A DNA stretch of 64,000 nucleotides from Taeniopygia guttata (GCF_048771995.1 NC_133050.1:1376501-1440500), one strand, 5' to 3'; shown: positions 1 to 11,914, counted from the first letter of the stretch. The notes: generated by a model not told the origin, from the sequence alone. Made by a program: numbers and translations.

Positions 1-214
1 TCAACCATGGTCTGTGTGTCATGAGGAGAAACTTTCTGTGCCTCTGAGTCTCACCAGTTCCTGACCCCCAAAGGACACAAACCTGATGAGTTGTGGTTCC
101 CACTCCAGTGGTGGCACTTGGACCTCCCTCCATCCCCAGAGCAGAGCTCCCTTGTCCCAGAAAGTCCCTGGCAATGTAGGGATGAAGGAAACAGGACAGG
201 CTGTGGGGATCAGG

Positions 215-515
215 GCCAGGGCACAGCCAGAGATTTGGGGTGGTTGTGAGCCCAGGGCAGGACCCGGCCCTTGGCCTTGGTGAACCTCATCCCATTGTCC
301 TGGGCCCATGGCTCCAGCCTGTCCAGATCCCTCTGCAGAGCTTCCTGCCCTCCAGCACAGCCACACTCCCACCCAGCCTGGGCTCACCTGGAACTGCCTG
401 AGGGTGCCCTCGATGGCCTCGTCCAGATCAGCAATAAAGAGATTTCACTGACCTGGCCCCAGTGCTGAGCCCTGGGGACACCCCTGGGTGTGACTCCATT
501 CCTCAGCTGCTCCAT
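215..515 (-). mobile_element. CR1 LINE fragment
   Basis: The plus strand reads like the complement of the CR1 3' region: a stretch on 'tccagcctgtccagatccct' followed by 'ctggccccagtgctgagccc'. This is the usual avian CR1 block preceding the 3' end. It is a truncated copy with no reading frame. The bases from 1 to 214 and from 516 to about 1060 hold nothing I can assign. Confidence 0.75.
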
Positions 516-1084
516 TCCCAGAGCAGCCTGGCCTGAGCAGAGCTGTGGGGCCAGAGCCGGCTGGGCTGTGCTGGGGAGAGGCCCTTGGTGCTGCCCAGAG
601 CTCAGGGCAGCTGGCAGAGCTTGCAGGGAGCTGGGCTGGGCTGGGAGAGCCTGGCACAGAAACCATCAGTGTCCATCTCAGCCTGGCTGAGCGGGCAGGG
701 CCAGGAAGATCATCCAAGGTCCACACATTCTCTGTGTGAGAGCTGAGCTGGTGACCCCCTGAGCCCTCCCAAGTGCTGGGGCTGCACCTCCAGCTCCAGA
801 GGAGATGTGACAGATGGGAGCAGAGACAAATCATTCCTGGTGGACTCTTTCTTGGGTTTGCTGACACAGGTGACCTACAGCCATTAGACGAGATGTTTTG
901 CACCAGATAACACTGGGGGAGTGATAAGAGTAATATTTTTTAGCTGAAAATTATATTTCATGCTTGATGCACAATGAGGGAAAAAAAATACACATATGAT
1001 CAGAAGAGCATCTGAGTTTTTCAAAGGACAAGACACTCATTGATGTTCCAGCTGCCAAACCCTCTCAAATACTTTCCTCAGGGC

Positions 1085-2345
1085 TTCTTTGAGATGAGAG
1101 GTGACCACCAGAGGCCAAGGCCAGCCAGAGCTCTCTGTCCTGGCAGATTTTGTGTGGGATTACCTTGCATATAGGGAATTTTTCAGGGGGAGTATAAATT
1201 TTGGCTGTGGACACCTGGAAACATGGATGGTTCTTTTCCATAAGAAGGAAAGCACAGAGCCCCACTTCTCCAGGGGCTGATGAGATGCAGCCCTCCACGT
1301 TCCAAGATCAGCTGGACCTGTCAGGTGGTCCCTGGGAGGCCAAGCCAGCCAGACCTGCTCCATGTTCCCTTGGTTTCATGGCACTCTGCCGTGTCCCAAT
1401 GTTCTGCTTGCTTCTGAAGTGTGGCCCCTTCCTTCCATGAGGCCCCGCAGGGTGACAATGGCCCTTGGGTTCCACAAGGCCCCACAGTGTCACAATGGTC
1501 TCCACAGAAAGGAAACCACAGAGCCCCTGTGTTTCAGGGTCTGATGAACTCTGCAGTCACCAGAGGCCAAGGCCAGACAGACCTGTCTGTCCCGGCAGGT
1601 TTGTCTGTGACCAACCCTTGGATATTTGGAATTATGAATGTTGAATCCAATTTCAGCCATTTGTGCCTGGAGGAGAAGGCCAGTTCTTTTCCATAGGAAG
1701 GGAAGCATGGATCCCCTGTGTTTGGAAGGCAGGTGAGACCCCCCCTAAGGAGGCCAAGGCCAGCCAGACCTGTCTGTAATCGCAGCTTTTGTGTAGGAGC
1801 AATCTTTGACTATAGGACTTCTGGAGGTGGAATCCCAATTTTGGCCATGGACACCTGGCCAAAAGAGGGAGATGGATGAAGGATGAAGAAGTAAGACGAT
1901 TGTTTTTCATAGGAAGGAAAGGGCAGAGCCCCAGTGTTGCAGGGCAGAACAGGGAGACCACCAGAGGCCAAGGCCAGCCAGAGCAGTCTGTCCTGGCAGC
2001 TTTTGTCTGGGAGAAACCCTTGCATATAGGGAATTTTGGAGGAAAAGTACCAATTTTGGCCATCGTTGCCTGTGCAGGAGGGATGGTTCTTTTCCACAGG
2101 AAGGAAAGCATAGAGCCTCAGTGTTTGAAGGCAGGTGAGAGCCAGCTCTCAGGAAGACAAGGTCAAACAGACTTGTTGGTAATGGCAGCTTTTGTTTAAG
2201 ATCAATCCCTGGATATTGGGAATTTTGAGGGGGAATCCCATTTTGGCCATGGATGCTTGATTGATAAGGGTAGTTCTTTTCCATTTGAAGGAAAGTCCAG
2301 AGCCCCAGGGCTCTGTATCAGGGGTACATGAGAAGAAACCCTCAA
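1085..2345. repeat. Tandem array of ~200-bp units (block A)
   Basis: About five diverged copies of a roughly 200-bp unit start near 1090, 1555, 1750, 1955 and 2150. Each carries 'agaggccaaggccag', then a 'cctgt/ctgtc..ggcag' block, 'ttgcatatagggaatttt', 'ttttggccatgga' and 'gttcttttccat'. Copies differ by substitutions and short indels. Minus-strand frames repeat a MEKN-like start in each copy, but they shift frame between copies and have no splice context, so I do not call genes. A block-B insertion separates the first copy from the rest. Confidence 0.75.
1362..1515. repeat. Short minisatellite segment (block B, first patch)
   Basis: About four copies of a roughly 33-bp unit of the form 'ttccatgaggccccgcaggg' plus 'tgacaatggcccttgg'. 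It is the same unit as the longer array at 2395-2960, and it is embedded between two copies of the 200-bp unit. The two repeats therefore form one composite higher-order structure. Confidence 0.7.
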
Positions 2346-2394
2346 CATGCCAAGGGCAGTTGGACCAGTCAGGCCAAGCCAACCAGACCTGTTA

Positions 2395-2965
2395 CCTGTT
2401 CCCTTGGACCCATGGGGCCCTGCAGGGTCACACCGGCCCCTTGTTTCCATGGGGCCCTGCAGTGTCACAAAGGTGGTGTCATATTGGATCCTTGGTGCCA
2501 TGAGGCCCAGATGTGTCACACTTGGCTCTTGTTTCCATGGGGCTCCATAGTGTCACAATGGTCCCTTGCTTCCATGAGGCCTTGCAGGGTCACAGGGGTT
2601 TCCTTGGTGCCACAGGGTCACAATGGACCCTTGGTTCCATGGGCACTCACAGTGTCAGAAGGGTCTCCTTTGTTCCATGGGGCCCTGCAGATCCCCTTGA
2701 TTCAACGAGGCCTCAAAGTGTCAGAATGGCCTCCAGTATTCCAAGAGGCCCCACAATGTCACAATGGACCTTTTGTTCTGTGGGGTCCCACACTGTTCCA
2801 TGAATCCTTAGTTCCATGGGGCCCTGTAGCTCCTTGGTTCCATGGTGCCACACAGTGTGACAACTGCCCTTGGCCTGCCAACACTCCATAGTGTCACAAT
2901 GGCCCCTCGGTTCAATGAGGCCTTGTGGTGTCACAATGGTACAGTGAGGCCTTTAGTGTCACAAG
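2395..2965. repeat. Minisatellite of ~33-bp units (block B, main array)
   Basis: About 16-17 copies of a unit reading 'ttccatggggccctgcagtg' followed by 'tcacaatggcccttgg', with many substitutions. The unit is a multiple of neither 2 nor 5, but near-multiples of 3 leave long open frames on both strands, which are artefacts of the repeat. It ends at about 2965, where unique sequence begins. Confidence 0.8.
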
Positions 2966-5232
2966 AGTGTCCATGATTCCATAAGTGTTGGAACCCTGGA
3001 TGCTGAGAATTTTAAACTTGCTGTGCTGAAAGGCACAGACTTGCAAGAGAACACTGCGTTTGACCTGAGGCTGTGGAGAAGGCTTCCAAAATTGATTAAT
3101 AGCACTGGGGATACAGGTGCGTAGTTGGTTAGAGGTGTATACTACCACAGGGTGGAAAACTTAGAGTTTGGGGGTTCAGAATATAGTAATAAATATGAAG
3201 CATATGGAGGTTTTAGGGTGGAGACAGGTTCTTCTTATTTACCTTCTTCTTACCTCCTTCTTCATGGGTTTGGGTGATATTTTGTGACTGGACAGAAAAT
3301 CCTGCATTGCAGGCTTCAAGGGATCAGTTATTGGGTTAAAAGGGAAAATAATTTTGTAAGGACGCAGGAGCCTCCAGGACGGTTTGGATGGATTCAAACG
3401 AGATCTCTGTTGGTTGCTCTTAGAATATAAGGTTTATTAGGGATGGTGAAAGGTCCTGCCTGGAGCTGCCAGACGAAGCACGTGGCAGGGCCTGAGGTGA
3501 TGGGGGAGGAGAGAGACAAAGGGAAGAGAGGGTGCTCTAGGAGAGCAGGGATTCCAAGAGGGGGAAGATCTAAGAGAGGGGAAGTCCCAAGAGGGCGTCT
3601 GGCCTGCCAGAAATGCCTCCGCTGTGCTCTCCAAGATGCACAGGGAGAGCCAGTGAGCAGGACATTTGGGAGGCAAAGCTTCCAAGCCTTTGCTGAGGCC
3701 AGGCACACACCAAGATCAGCCAAGACTCTCCACCACACTGCCTGGCCCACCCAGCCCAGCTCTGTGCTGGCCCTGGGCCACAGCAGCTCCCAGCAAGCAG
3801 GAGGCAAATGCATCTTGCCAAGAACTGAAACACAGCAGACAGGGAAGATGTGAAAAGTGAGTGTGTAAAGGCCTTTTAATTCACAGCTCCCACAGAGAGC
3901 TTTGGGGCTCACAGATGGACAGAGATGGTTCTGCTCACCCCTCTGTCCAAAGCGGGGGTAACACACGCTGCTGCAGGTGCTTGGGTTGGTCCTGCAGGTC
4001 CAGGTGGATGCCAAACCTGCTCTTCACAGCCTTCTCCCTTCCCCTGCCCCTCTGCCAAGTGCAGTGGGCCTCAAGGACTGAAAGAAGCACAGAGAGCCAA
4101 AGGGGGACACTTGCACCTGCCTCACTGGGAGCTCCCTGGGAAGCACTTTCCTTGAGAAGCAAGCCCCTGTCCTCCAAATGCATTTCCCCAAATGTGCAGC
4201 TTTTCTGCTCAACACCAACACACCCTTAGGAAACGCTGGCAAGGCTGAAGGACTTCATGTCCTTTCAGGACAGGCACTCCAGCTCTAGCTCATATTCCCC
4301 CAAGTGCCTTTCCAGGTGGAGGCTCAGACGTGCAGCCCCAGGCCCTCTACAAACACAAGCTGCTCACTGCCTCTTCACCTGCCTCAACTCCTGCCTGCGC
4401 CCACGGCACCAAGACCAGGCTGTTCCCAGCCAGAGCCCAGAGCCCTGCTCCCGCAGGACGCTCTTGCCAGCACCTTCCAGGCCTCTCTGCTGTGCACACA
4501 GCGCTTTTCATGCCCGCTCCCAACAGGCTCTGGAAGGCAGAGCACAGCCTGGCTGCCTCTGCCACCAGCACAGCCCAAACACAGGCGGAGGAAGAAGCAG
4601 CAGGGGCTGTTTTGCGGCCATGCCCAAGAGAGACTGGAAGGGTGCCCTCCCTCTGCTCTCACTTGCTTGGCTTTCTGACTGCCTCTGAGCCTGGGGCTGC
4701 CATTCCTCACTTGTGGGCACAGCCGGGATCCCGGCACTGCCTGAGAGTGCTCCGGGCACTGGCAGGGTCGTGTGTCCCAGTCTCGGGCACCGCGCTGCTG
4801 CTTCCTTTGCCCTCAGGCACACCCAAAGCTCCCTGCTAAGCCCGGATGGTCGCTGGTTCTGCCCTCTCCCTGATCCTGTGCAGGGATGGAGCACTGCTGA
4901 GCTGTCAGGAAGCTATTCCTGAAAACTTCCAGCATTCCAAGCTCCTTTGCCCTCCGTGGAAGCTTGCCATGGAATCCCTCACAGCTGCCTTCAGAGCATA
5001 CTCAGCTTGGCTCTTCCAAATTCCAGGGGCTCCAGGCTGCACAGCAAGATCTGCAACTCCACAGGGTTGTGGAACTGCACCTTCAGCACAGGCACCTCTC
5101 CAGCCTGATCTGCCCTCGTTCTGTGTGTGTGTGCACAGAACACGGCGTGGAAGAGAACAGCAGCAGGGGCCTGTGTGTCCCAGGGCCCGGGATTTGTGCC
5201 GCTTCAGCTCCACAGAGATGCAGGTAAGGGGG
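2966..5232. other. No supported gene
   Basis: Moderately GC-rich sequence with several open frames of 60-200 codons on both strands. None has a recognisable domain or consistent splice sites. 'ttaatt/tttatt' motifs near 3430 and 3877 could be reversed poly(A) signals of a minus-strand transcript. No exon could be tied to them. Confidence 0.4.
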
Positions 5233-6602
5233 TGTCATGGTTTGACGCTGGCACAATGCCAGCGCCCCATGAAAATATAACCTACCAATCAAATGCTGTG
5301 AAATGTGATCAAGAACAGAGCAAAGCAGGCCAAACTTAATAACAAAGGAAAAACTTTATTACACTACTACTACTACTACTATAAAAGGAAAAGAAAGAAA
5401 AAAAAAACCACACAAAATTTGAAATGAAAACCTTCCAAAACATTCCTCCTCCTACCACCCAACTCTACTACACCACAGCGAGACCCATTTGGATCTTTAA
5501 TCAAGTTTTCACCCTTCAATATAATCAATACTGAGTCCATCGGGGAAGAGAGGAGTTCCCCTTGCAACCATAGACCCCCAGGAAACACAACTGCCACCTC
5601 TTGTGTTTCCATGTCACACGTGGCACTGCCCAGACCCACCGGCCAGTGCGACACTCTCCTCTCCATGTCACAGTGCTCTCACCACCGTGCATGGACAGAG
5701 ACTGCTTATAGGGCCCCTTTAAGGATGCTTTGCCAAGGACCACCAGGAACAACAGTCCAGTATTGCATTTCGGGACTAGAGTCCCCCCCATTTCCCCCTG
5801 GGGCCGAGGGTCCAAGGACAGAGATCTTCTTCTCTTCTTCTCTGAAGATGGAGGGCATCCTCACACCCTCCTCAGCTCTCTCTGTCCATTCCAGAACTGG
5901 TAGTTGCTGAAGAAGGTCTCTTGGCTCACCAGTGCATCCCCCTAAAATGCAGTCCCTCTTGAAAGAAAGAGTGGTTCAGTCTATGGTAAACAAGCAGAGT
6001 CCAGCCAAAAGCCACTCTATCATCTTCCCCCAACCTTCTTCTCTGAACATCTGAGGTCTCAGGCTGTCTCTCTTTCCTTCAAATTGAGGAGGAGTAATAT
6101 TTCATAAAGCCTTCATTTCCCAGGAAGGACGGCTGCAATCTCAGCCCAGGACTCTGTCTCCAGTCTCCCACGCTGGGCATCTTCCCCCCCTTCTCCTTCT
6201 CCTCCGCCGGCAAACTCCCAGGTGTCTGCTGGCTCTCTATCTCTTTTCCCTCTAGCTTAGGGGAGGAGGAACAAAGACATCCCAGATGTTCTCCACCCTT
6301 CCGTCCGCAGGAGCTGGCCCAGCTCGGTTCCGATCCTTCACCCCCTGGCCTACCTCTGCAGGCCGCATGGCTCCCCTCCCCCACCCAGCCCGGGTTGGGC
6401 AGGGGAGGTCCGTACCTTGCGATGACCGGAACCAAAGAAGGACGAGTCCTCCTGGGAATTCCGCCTTTAACCCCTCTGTGTTCTCAGAGGCGTGTCCACC
6501 TTCAATTGGTCACCCCAAGTGTCAGTATCCAAACCTGACCCCTGACTGGACTGACCTCTTCCTTCCAAAAAAAAAATTCTCTTCCCGTGTCAAACCATGA
6601 CA
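5233..6602. mobile_element. Solo LTR of an ERV, probably ERVL-like
   Basis: The element begins with TGTCATGGTTTGA and ends with its inverted complement TCAAACCATGACA, the terminal inverted repeat expected of an LTR. GGGGG lies at 5228-5232 and again at 6603-6607, a 5-bp target-site duplication, which favours an ERVL-class element. No internal gag/pol/env sequence lies beside it, so it is a solo LTR of about 1.37 kb. It carries a short CTA microsatellite. The crisp ends and matching duplication suggest fairly recent insertion. Family assignment is from memory. Confidence 0.8.
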
Positions 6603-6620
6603 GGGGGAGAAATCAAACGG

Positions 6621-6626
6621 TTTATT
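6621..6626 (-). terminator. Poly(A) signal AATAAA for the MROH-like gene
   Basis: TTTATT on the plus strand reads AATAAA on the minus strand, about 107 bp past the stop codon of the distal terminal exon (6733). The solo LTR inserted only about 19 bp beyond it, so it sits at the very edge of the transcription unit. Confidence 0.55.
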
Positions 6627-6732
6627 AATGGAAGGGAAAGGGAAGGGATGAGATGGGGGCCAAAAAAAGGGAATGGGCAGCGTTTGAGGGCTGGAGGGAG
6701 GGAGCTGTCAACAGGGAGGGGGAAGGCAGCAG

Positions 6733-6959
6733 CTATGGGAGCTTGCAGCAGGCACAGCTGTGGCCAGCATCAGGTGTGCCTAAAGCTCCAGTGACATTGA
6801 GTCCTGCTGCTCTCTTCACTGTCTCCTGGTACTCTGCTTGGGAGCCTGGTTCTCTGAATCCAGCAGATGACCTTAGTTCTGCACATCTTTGTCCAAAAAC
6901 TGCCTGAATTTCGAGGTTAGTGGAGGATGGGCTGTCATCTTCGCTCATGGCTTGAAGGG
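6733..6959 (-). CDS. Second (distal) copy of the MROH terminal exon
   Basis: After an acceptor 'tctgtcttccag' the exon opens with CCCTTCAAGCC, closely matching the start of the proximal terminal exon (CCCTTGAATGCC at 7613) in the same phase. It reads ALQAMSEDDSPSSTNLEIQ, comparable to the family's terminal-exon start, then diverges and stops at 6733-6735. The two copies flank a minisatellite. They could be mutually exclusive last exons, or this one could be a leftover from a neighbouring MROH duplicate. Confidence 0.5.
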
Positions 6960-9900
6960 CTGGAAGACAGATAAACAACCACAGTCAGAGACCAGGGGCT
7001 GTGAGACACCACAGAGAGCTGTGTAACTTTACAAGGGCTGTGTGACATCACGGGTCCTGAGTGACATCACAGATCCTGTGTGACATCACAGAGATACTTT
7101 GTGACATCACAGAGTGCTGTGTGACATGACAGGGGCTTTGTGACATCACAGAGATGTTAGTGTGACATCACAGAGAGCTCTGTGACATCACAAAAAGCTG
7201 TGTGACCTCATAGGGTCAGTGTGACATCACAGTGATGTCCAAGTGACATAACAAAGAGCTGTGTGACGTCATAGAGATGTCAGTGTGACATCACAGAGAG
7301 CTGTGTGACATCACAGAGATGTCTGTGTGACATCACAAAAAGCTGTGTGACCTCACAGGCTCAGTGTGACATTACAGAGATGTCCATGTGACATCACAGA
7401 GAGCTGTGTGACATCACAGAGATAACAGTGTGACATCACAGAGAGCTGTGTGACATCACAGAGATGTCCATGTGACATCACAGAGGGCTGTATGATCTTG
7501 CACCTTCTGGAAGATGGAGTATTGCCCACTCTGTATTGCCCGGAGCACATGCAATGTTTGAAGTGCCAGCTCTGACATGGCACTACTGACATCCTCTGTC
7601 GGGCATTCAAGGGCTGCAAGAGAGAGGAACAGAGCCACGGTCAGATCCCGACTCTGCGGGGAGCCGAGGGGAGCCCCCCCTGCCAGGGCCATCCCAGCCG
7701 GCTCTTGCCATGGCCGGGAGGGATCAGGGACCAAGGGGATCAGCCTGAAGCTGCTGGCCACGCATCCCCCACGTGTCCCTGAAATCTCTGTGTGCTCTAC
7801 CTAGGAGAGCAGAGCTCTCCGCAGCCGGGGTAGGGCTTGCAGCTCGCCCCGGCAGCCCCCGCTGGCAGCCCGCTGCCCTGTCTCACCATTGAGGATCAGC
7901 TGGAGCTTTTCCTGCTGTCCCCTCAAGCTCCTCCCGGCCGTCCCTGGGAACACAGAGCCTGTCAGGCCCAGCAGCACAGCTCCCTGCCAGCGGCGCTGCC
8001 AGCCCTGTGCCCACACGCCCTCCTGGCCCGGCTCGTGGCTCACCCATGAACCTGACGGCGCCTCTCGCAGGGGCTCCTGTGGGCTCTGCAGGTAGGGCAG
8101 GGCCCGGCGCAGGTGCTCGGCCACGCTGCTGCTGTCCTCTGCCAGCTGCAGAGAGCGGCAGGAGGGAAGGGTTGGCCCCGCAGCCCCGCCGGGCCGGGGC
8201 TCCATGGGCACCCGGCTCGGGCCGCAGGAGCCTGGAGCAGAGCCCGCGCGGCCTCGGGCTGCAGCAGCGGGCAGGGGCACAGCTGCCAGCCCGCACACCG
8301 AGCACCGCGCTCAGGGGGCTTCTCCAGGCTGGGGCTGCGGCTTCCCGGCCCTCCTTACCAGGCACTCGGTGAACTTCCACAGCTTCTGGTTCTTCACCAG
8401 CTTTTCAAGATCCCTCCTCTTCAGGAACTCGGCCGCACAAAGCAGCGTTTCCTGAGAAGCCTGGAGAGCAGCAGAGACGCGGAGATGGCCCCACAGCCCA
8501 GGGCACAGGACCCGTCCCTGTGCCAGGGCCTGGAGGAGGCTGCAGCCTGCGAGGTGCCAGGGCAGGAGGCAGCCCAGCCCCTGCCAGGGGAACAGCAGCA
8601 GCCCACGAGTCCTCACCTCTGCCACTCGCTGGTTCTCATCATGGCAGTGGAAGGAGAGTGGCAGCAGGCTCTGGTGCACGTGTGTCTTCAGGGGCTTTTT
8701 TTCCTCTTCCGGAAAAAAATCCAGCATCTCTTGGAAGACAAACATGGAGCACAACTGCACCTGGCTATCCTCCTGTATGAAAGGAAGGAAGAAAGACCTC
8801 AGTGTCAGCTGCTTCAGGCCCACCTGGGCACAGCCTGTAAGTGCACAGGGCACAAAGTGTGTGGGTAGCACCCGCTGGCCGTGGCTGGAGGCGCAGAGCC
8901 TTACGTTGTCAAAGAGTGGCAGGAGCGCCTCAGCCAGCTGCAGGGCGAGGGCGCTGGTTATTGGGGCACCATTGCAGAGAAATAAACCCCTGAGGAGAAC
9001 CGTGGTCACCCTGAGCATGACACTGTCATTTTCCTGCAGGAGCTCCACGAGCCTTTCATGCAGGCTCCACATCCTTATGGCCATCTACTTGTGGAACACA
9101 AGTGTGTGAAACACCACCCTGCTGCCACAGGGCCCAGGGGCCAAAGCCTGTGCCAAAGCACTCGGGCAGCTGCAGCAGGAGGCAGGAGAGCTGGCAGCAG
9201 CTGCCTCAGTGCCCCAAGGCCAGCCAAGCCCCAGGGACTGCCTTCCCCAGCCCCACGCTGGCAGCACGGCTTCAGCCCCTGCGCTCTTCTCACCGAGGCA
9301 CTGGTGGTGCCGAGCACCACGAGGCCTCTGAGTGCCAAGCGACGCCTCCCCCTGCACTCGCTCTGCAGGTTCTTTGACAAGAACTGCAGGACGCTGTCAC
9401 GGCATTCACTCAAGTCCAGGCACTCGAGGACCTGAAAGGCACAGGGCAGTGACAGGGGACCGGCCGGCGGGAGCCCAGAACCGCACAGGGCCGGGCCCAG
9501 GCAGCAGCACAGGACGCGGGCTCCGTCCCAGGCACTGCGGCCAAGAGAGGGCAGAGAGCCGGGAGGCAGCTCAGCGAGGCAGCGCTGGCCTTCAGGCTCA
9601 CCTCCACAAGGAACGCCAGGGCGGCCAAATCCCGGCATGGCGTGTCTTTGCTGAGCAGCCCGAGCAGCTGGAATGCAATCGCGGAACACACGGCTTCGGA
9701 TGCGCGGTGCATTTCTCTGACAGGAGGAAATAGAAGCCAAACCACTGAGCCAGCGGGGGCAAACCTCTCCCAGGACTGACTCACAGAGGTCTGGCCTTTC
9801 TCCAGCACCCTGCAAGGGGCAGCTGAGCCCTCTGGGAGGTTGCTGCTCTTGGGCACGCTCCTTTCCCAGCCTTTTGCAGCCTCCTTGGCCGTCCCTTGGT

Positions 9901-11739
9901 GACAAGGGCTTCTGGCCCACGGCCACGGGGACTGTGGGGCACCTGGGGCACAGGGCACACATGCCAGGGACAGCTGGGGAGCAGGGGGTCTCACCTGGCC
10001 AGCACGCCCACAGCACAGTGGTGGGTGTCAGCACAGAGCAGTGTGTCCCAGCCACCCTTGTCTTCCATTGCCACCACCACATCCTCATAGTGCAGTCGGC
10101 AGAGCAGGGCCTTCAGGGTCCGCACTGCAAACCTGTGTGTAGAGCAAAGCCCAGGTCACACTGGGAGCACTGGCCCCTGCCCAGGGATTTGGCAAGGACA
10201 GGAGGACAGGCATGGAGCACCTGCTGGGGTTGGAGGCAAGGCCGTGTTGCTGCTGACATCCCTTCCAGAAGGTATCGACCTCCTCTGGCATATCCAGAAT
10301 GCTGAAGGGCACTTGGAAGAGCAGATGGACAAACAGGCAGGGGAAATACATGGTCACCATCTGTGGGACACAGGGCAGCTGGAGGATCTTCCACATCACC
10401 ACAGTTGCCTGCAAAGGACAAAGCCCCTCGAGACAGTGCTCAGTGCCGAGGTGTCCGTGTGGCAGGGCCCAAGCACGGGAGGGAGAGGCCCGGAGAGACG
10501 CAGGGGGAGCACCGGGCCTGGTGGCCCTGAAGCTGTCCCAAGGCCAGGTTTCAGCCCAGTGCCTGAGGCAGGGAGACGCCGTGGGGGAGGGAGGATGGAG
10601 AGCTGCTGGAGGGGTGGCCTTGGGGCCAGCAAAGGCAGAAACTCACAGCCAGGGCAAGGACAGCCGTGTGGTCCCCATTGGAGGTGCACGTGCTGTGCTC
10701 TGGCCAGCTCCCCAGCACATCGAGGAGTTCGAGCATGGCCGGCTCTGCAGTCCTGGGCGAGCACATGATGCTCTTCCACATGGCCAAAGCAGCTCTGTGG
10801 GGTCAGAGCTCTGTCTCAGAGGAGTCTGGGACACAGCAGCGTGGCCTGGGCGGCAGCGGGGAGCTGAGCTGCTCTGCCAGCCCTGCCTCTGCCCACTGCC
10901 CCTCACTGGCAGCACGCAGGCAGCCCAGCCCTGTGGGGACTGGCCCCTGAGGGGCAGGGGGGAAGCATGGCAGCACGCTGGGGGGCTGGCAGGGGCCAGG
11001 GCTGGCAAAGGGAGCAGCCAGAGGGCCCTGGAATTCTCTGTTTGTCAGACACCTGGGACAGGCTGTACAGGGTGAAGGGCTGCTGAGCCTTGTGGACACG
11101 TGGGCCCCGTACCTGTCACACACTGGGGCCACACGCAGGAGAGCCATCACCACGTCACAGGGCTGTGCCTCTGTCAGATCCAGAAGGGGCCTGTACAGAT
11201 TGTACTCAGGAAACTCATTGGCCACGAGGATGTACCTCACCATGGCAGGCAGCTGGAGAAGGCAGGGGAGACTTGGAAAGCTGCCAGAGGAAGGAATGTG
11301 CCCAGCTGCCCCAGAGAAGTGCTTCCCTTGCCACCACACTGCCATGGCCTCAAAGGCTTCCAGGGAGCAGCAGACGTGGCTTGGGAGGCCAAGTAATTGC
11401 TGGGAGGATCCAACCCTGGCCACAGGCTGCTCACTTGCTTTGGGCTGGAAGGACCCTCCTGCACAAGCATATCCAGCAGGGCAGCACTTGGTCTTGGGCT
11501 CTGACCACAGCGCCCATGACGCTGCTCTCTTCCTCCCGAATCCTCTTCATGAATTTGCAAACCATCTGTAGCAGAAGGGCAAGAAGCCCGGGATGTTGCA
11601 TGGAGTGCTCCGAGCACAGTGCTGGGCTGAGCAGTGCCAGCAGGCCCAGCCCAGGTGGGGATGGCTGCAGGTACCTGCGCTGTTCTGCGGAAGCGGCCAC
11701 GGGTGCGTTCCTGCTCTCGTGTGCGCTGCACGGCTGCAC
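6733..11739 (-). CDS. Maestro HEAT-like repeat (MROH) family gene, 5' incomplete, probably a decaying copy
   Basis: HEAT-repeat protein of the multicopy avian MROH family; molecular role unknown. Predicted exons in gene order: 11675-11739, 11435-11565, 11113-11252, 10647-10794, 10221-10408, 9995-10132, 9602-9716, 9294-9431, 8905-9084, 8617-8772, 8359-8460, 8044-8145, 7887-7943, 7456-7613, plus an alternative last exon at 6733-6959. Family signatures seen include LLDLTEAQPCDVVMALLRVA, VLECLDLSEC, FHCHDENQRVAE, FLKRRDLEKLVK and LRRALPYLQSPQEPL. Nearly all junctions have GT/AG sites and matching phase. Relative to the family frame, single bases are missing in exon 11435-11565 (near 11504) and in exon 8044-8145 (at 8060-8061). 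The 5' exons are absent before the GGGAT array. It is either a pseudogene or a copy with assembly errors in GC-rich DNA. Confidence 0.85.
6996..7490. repeat. TGACATCA-rich minisatellite
   Basis: About 22 copies of units of roughly 20-24 bp, 'tgtgacatcacagagagctg' alternating with 'tgtgacatcacagagatgtc'. Every unit carries TGACATCA, the reverse complement of TGATGTCA, a CRE-like octamer. It lies in the MROH gene between the proximal and distal terminal exons. The proximal exon's reading frame runs into it and stops at 7456. Confidence 0.9.
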
Positions 11740-11914
11740 CTGGCAAAGAGCGAGCGCAGCCCGAGCTGAGGGGCTGCGGGAGAGGCCGGAGAACACAGCC
11801 CAGCCCTGCGCTGCCCAGGCAGGGACAGCCCCGCGCCGCCCCAGGGCATGGAGCACGGCTGTGGGGTGTCTGCCCGGCCCCTATTCCATCCTGTCCATGG
11901 GCATGGCCCCAGGG

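Noticed and set aside
1653-2284. Minus-strand frames with repeated MEKN-type starts as a protein repeat family
   Set aside because: Frames shift between copies of the 200-bp unit and lack splice sites, so repeat DNA is the simpler reading.
6996-7490. CRISPR-like regular repeats
   Set aside because: Vertebrate minisatellite without unique spacers; no bacterial context.
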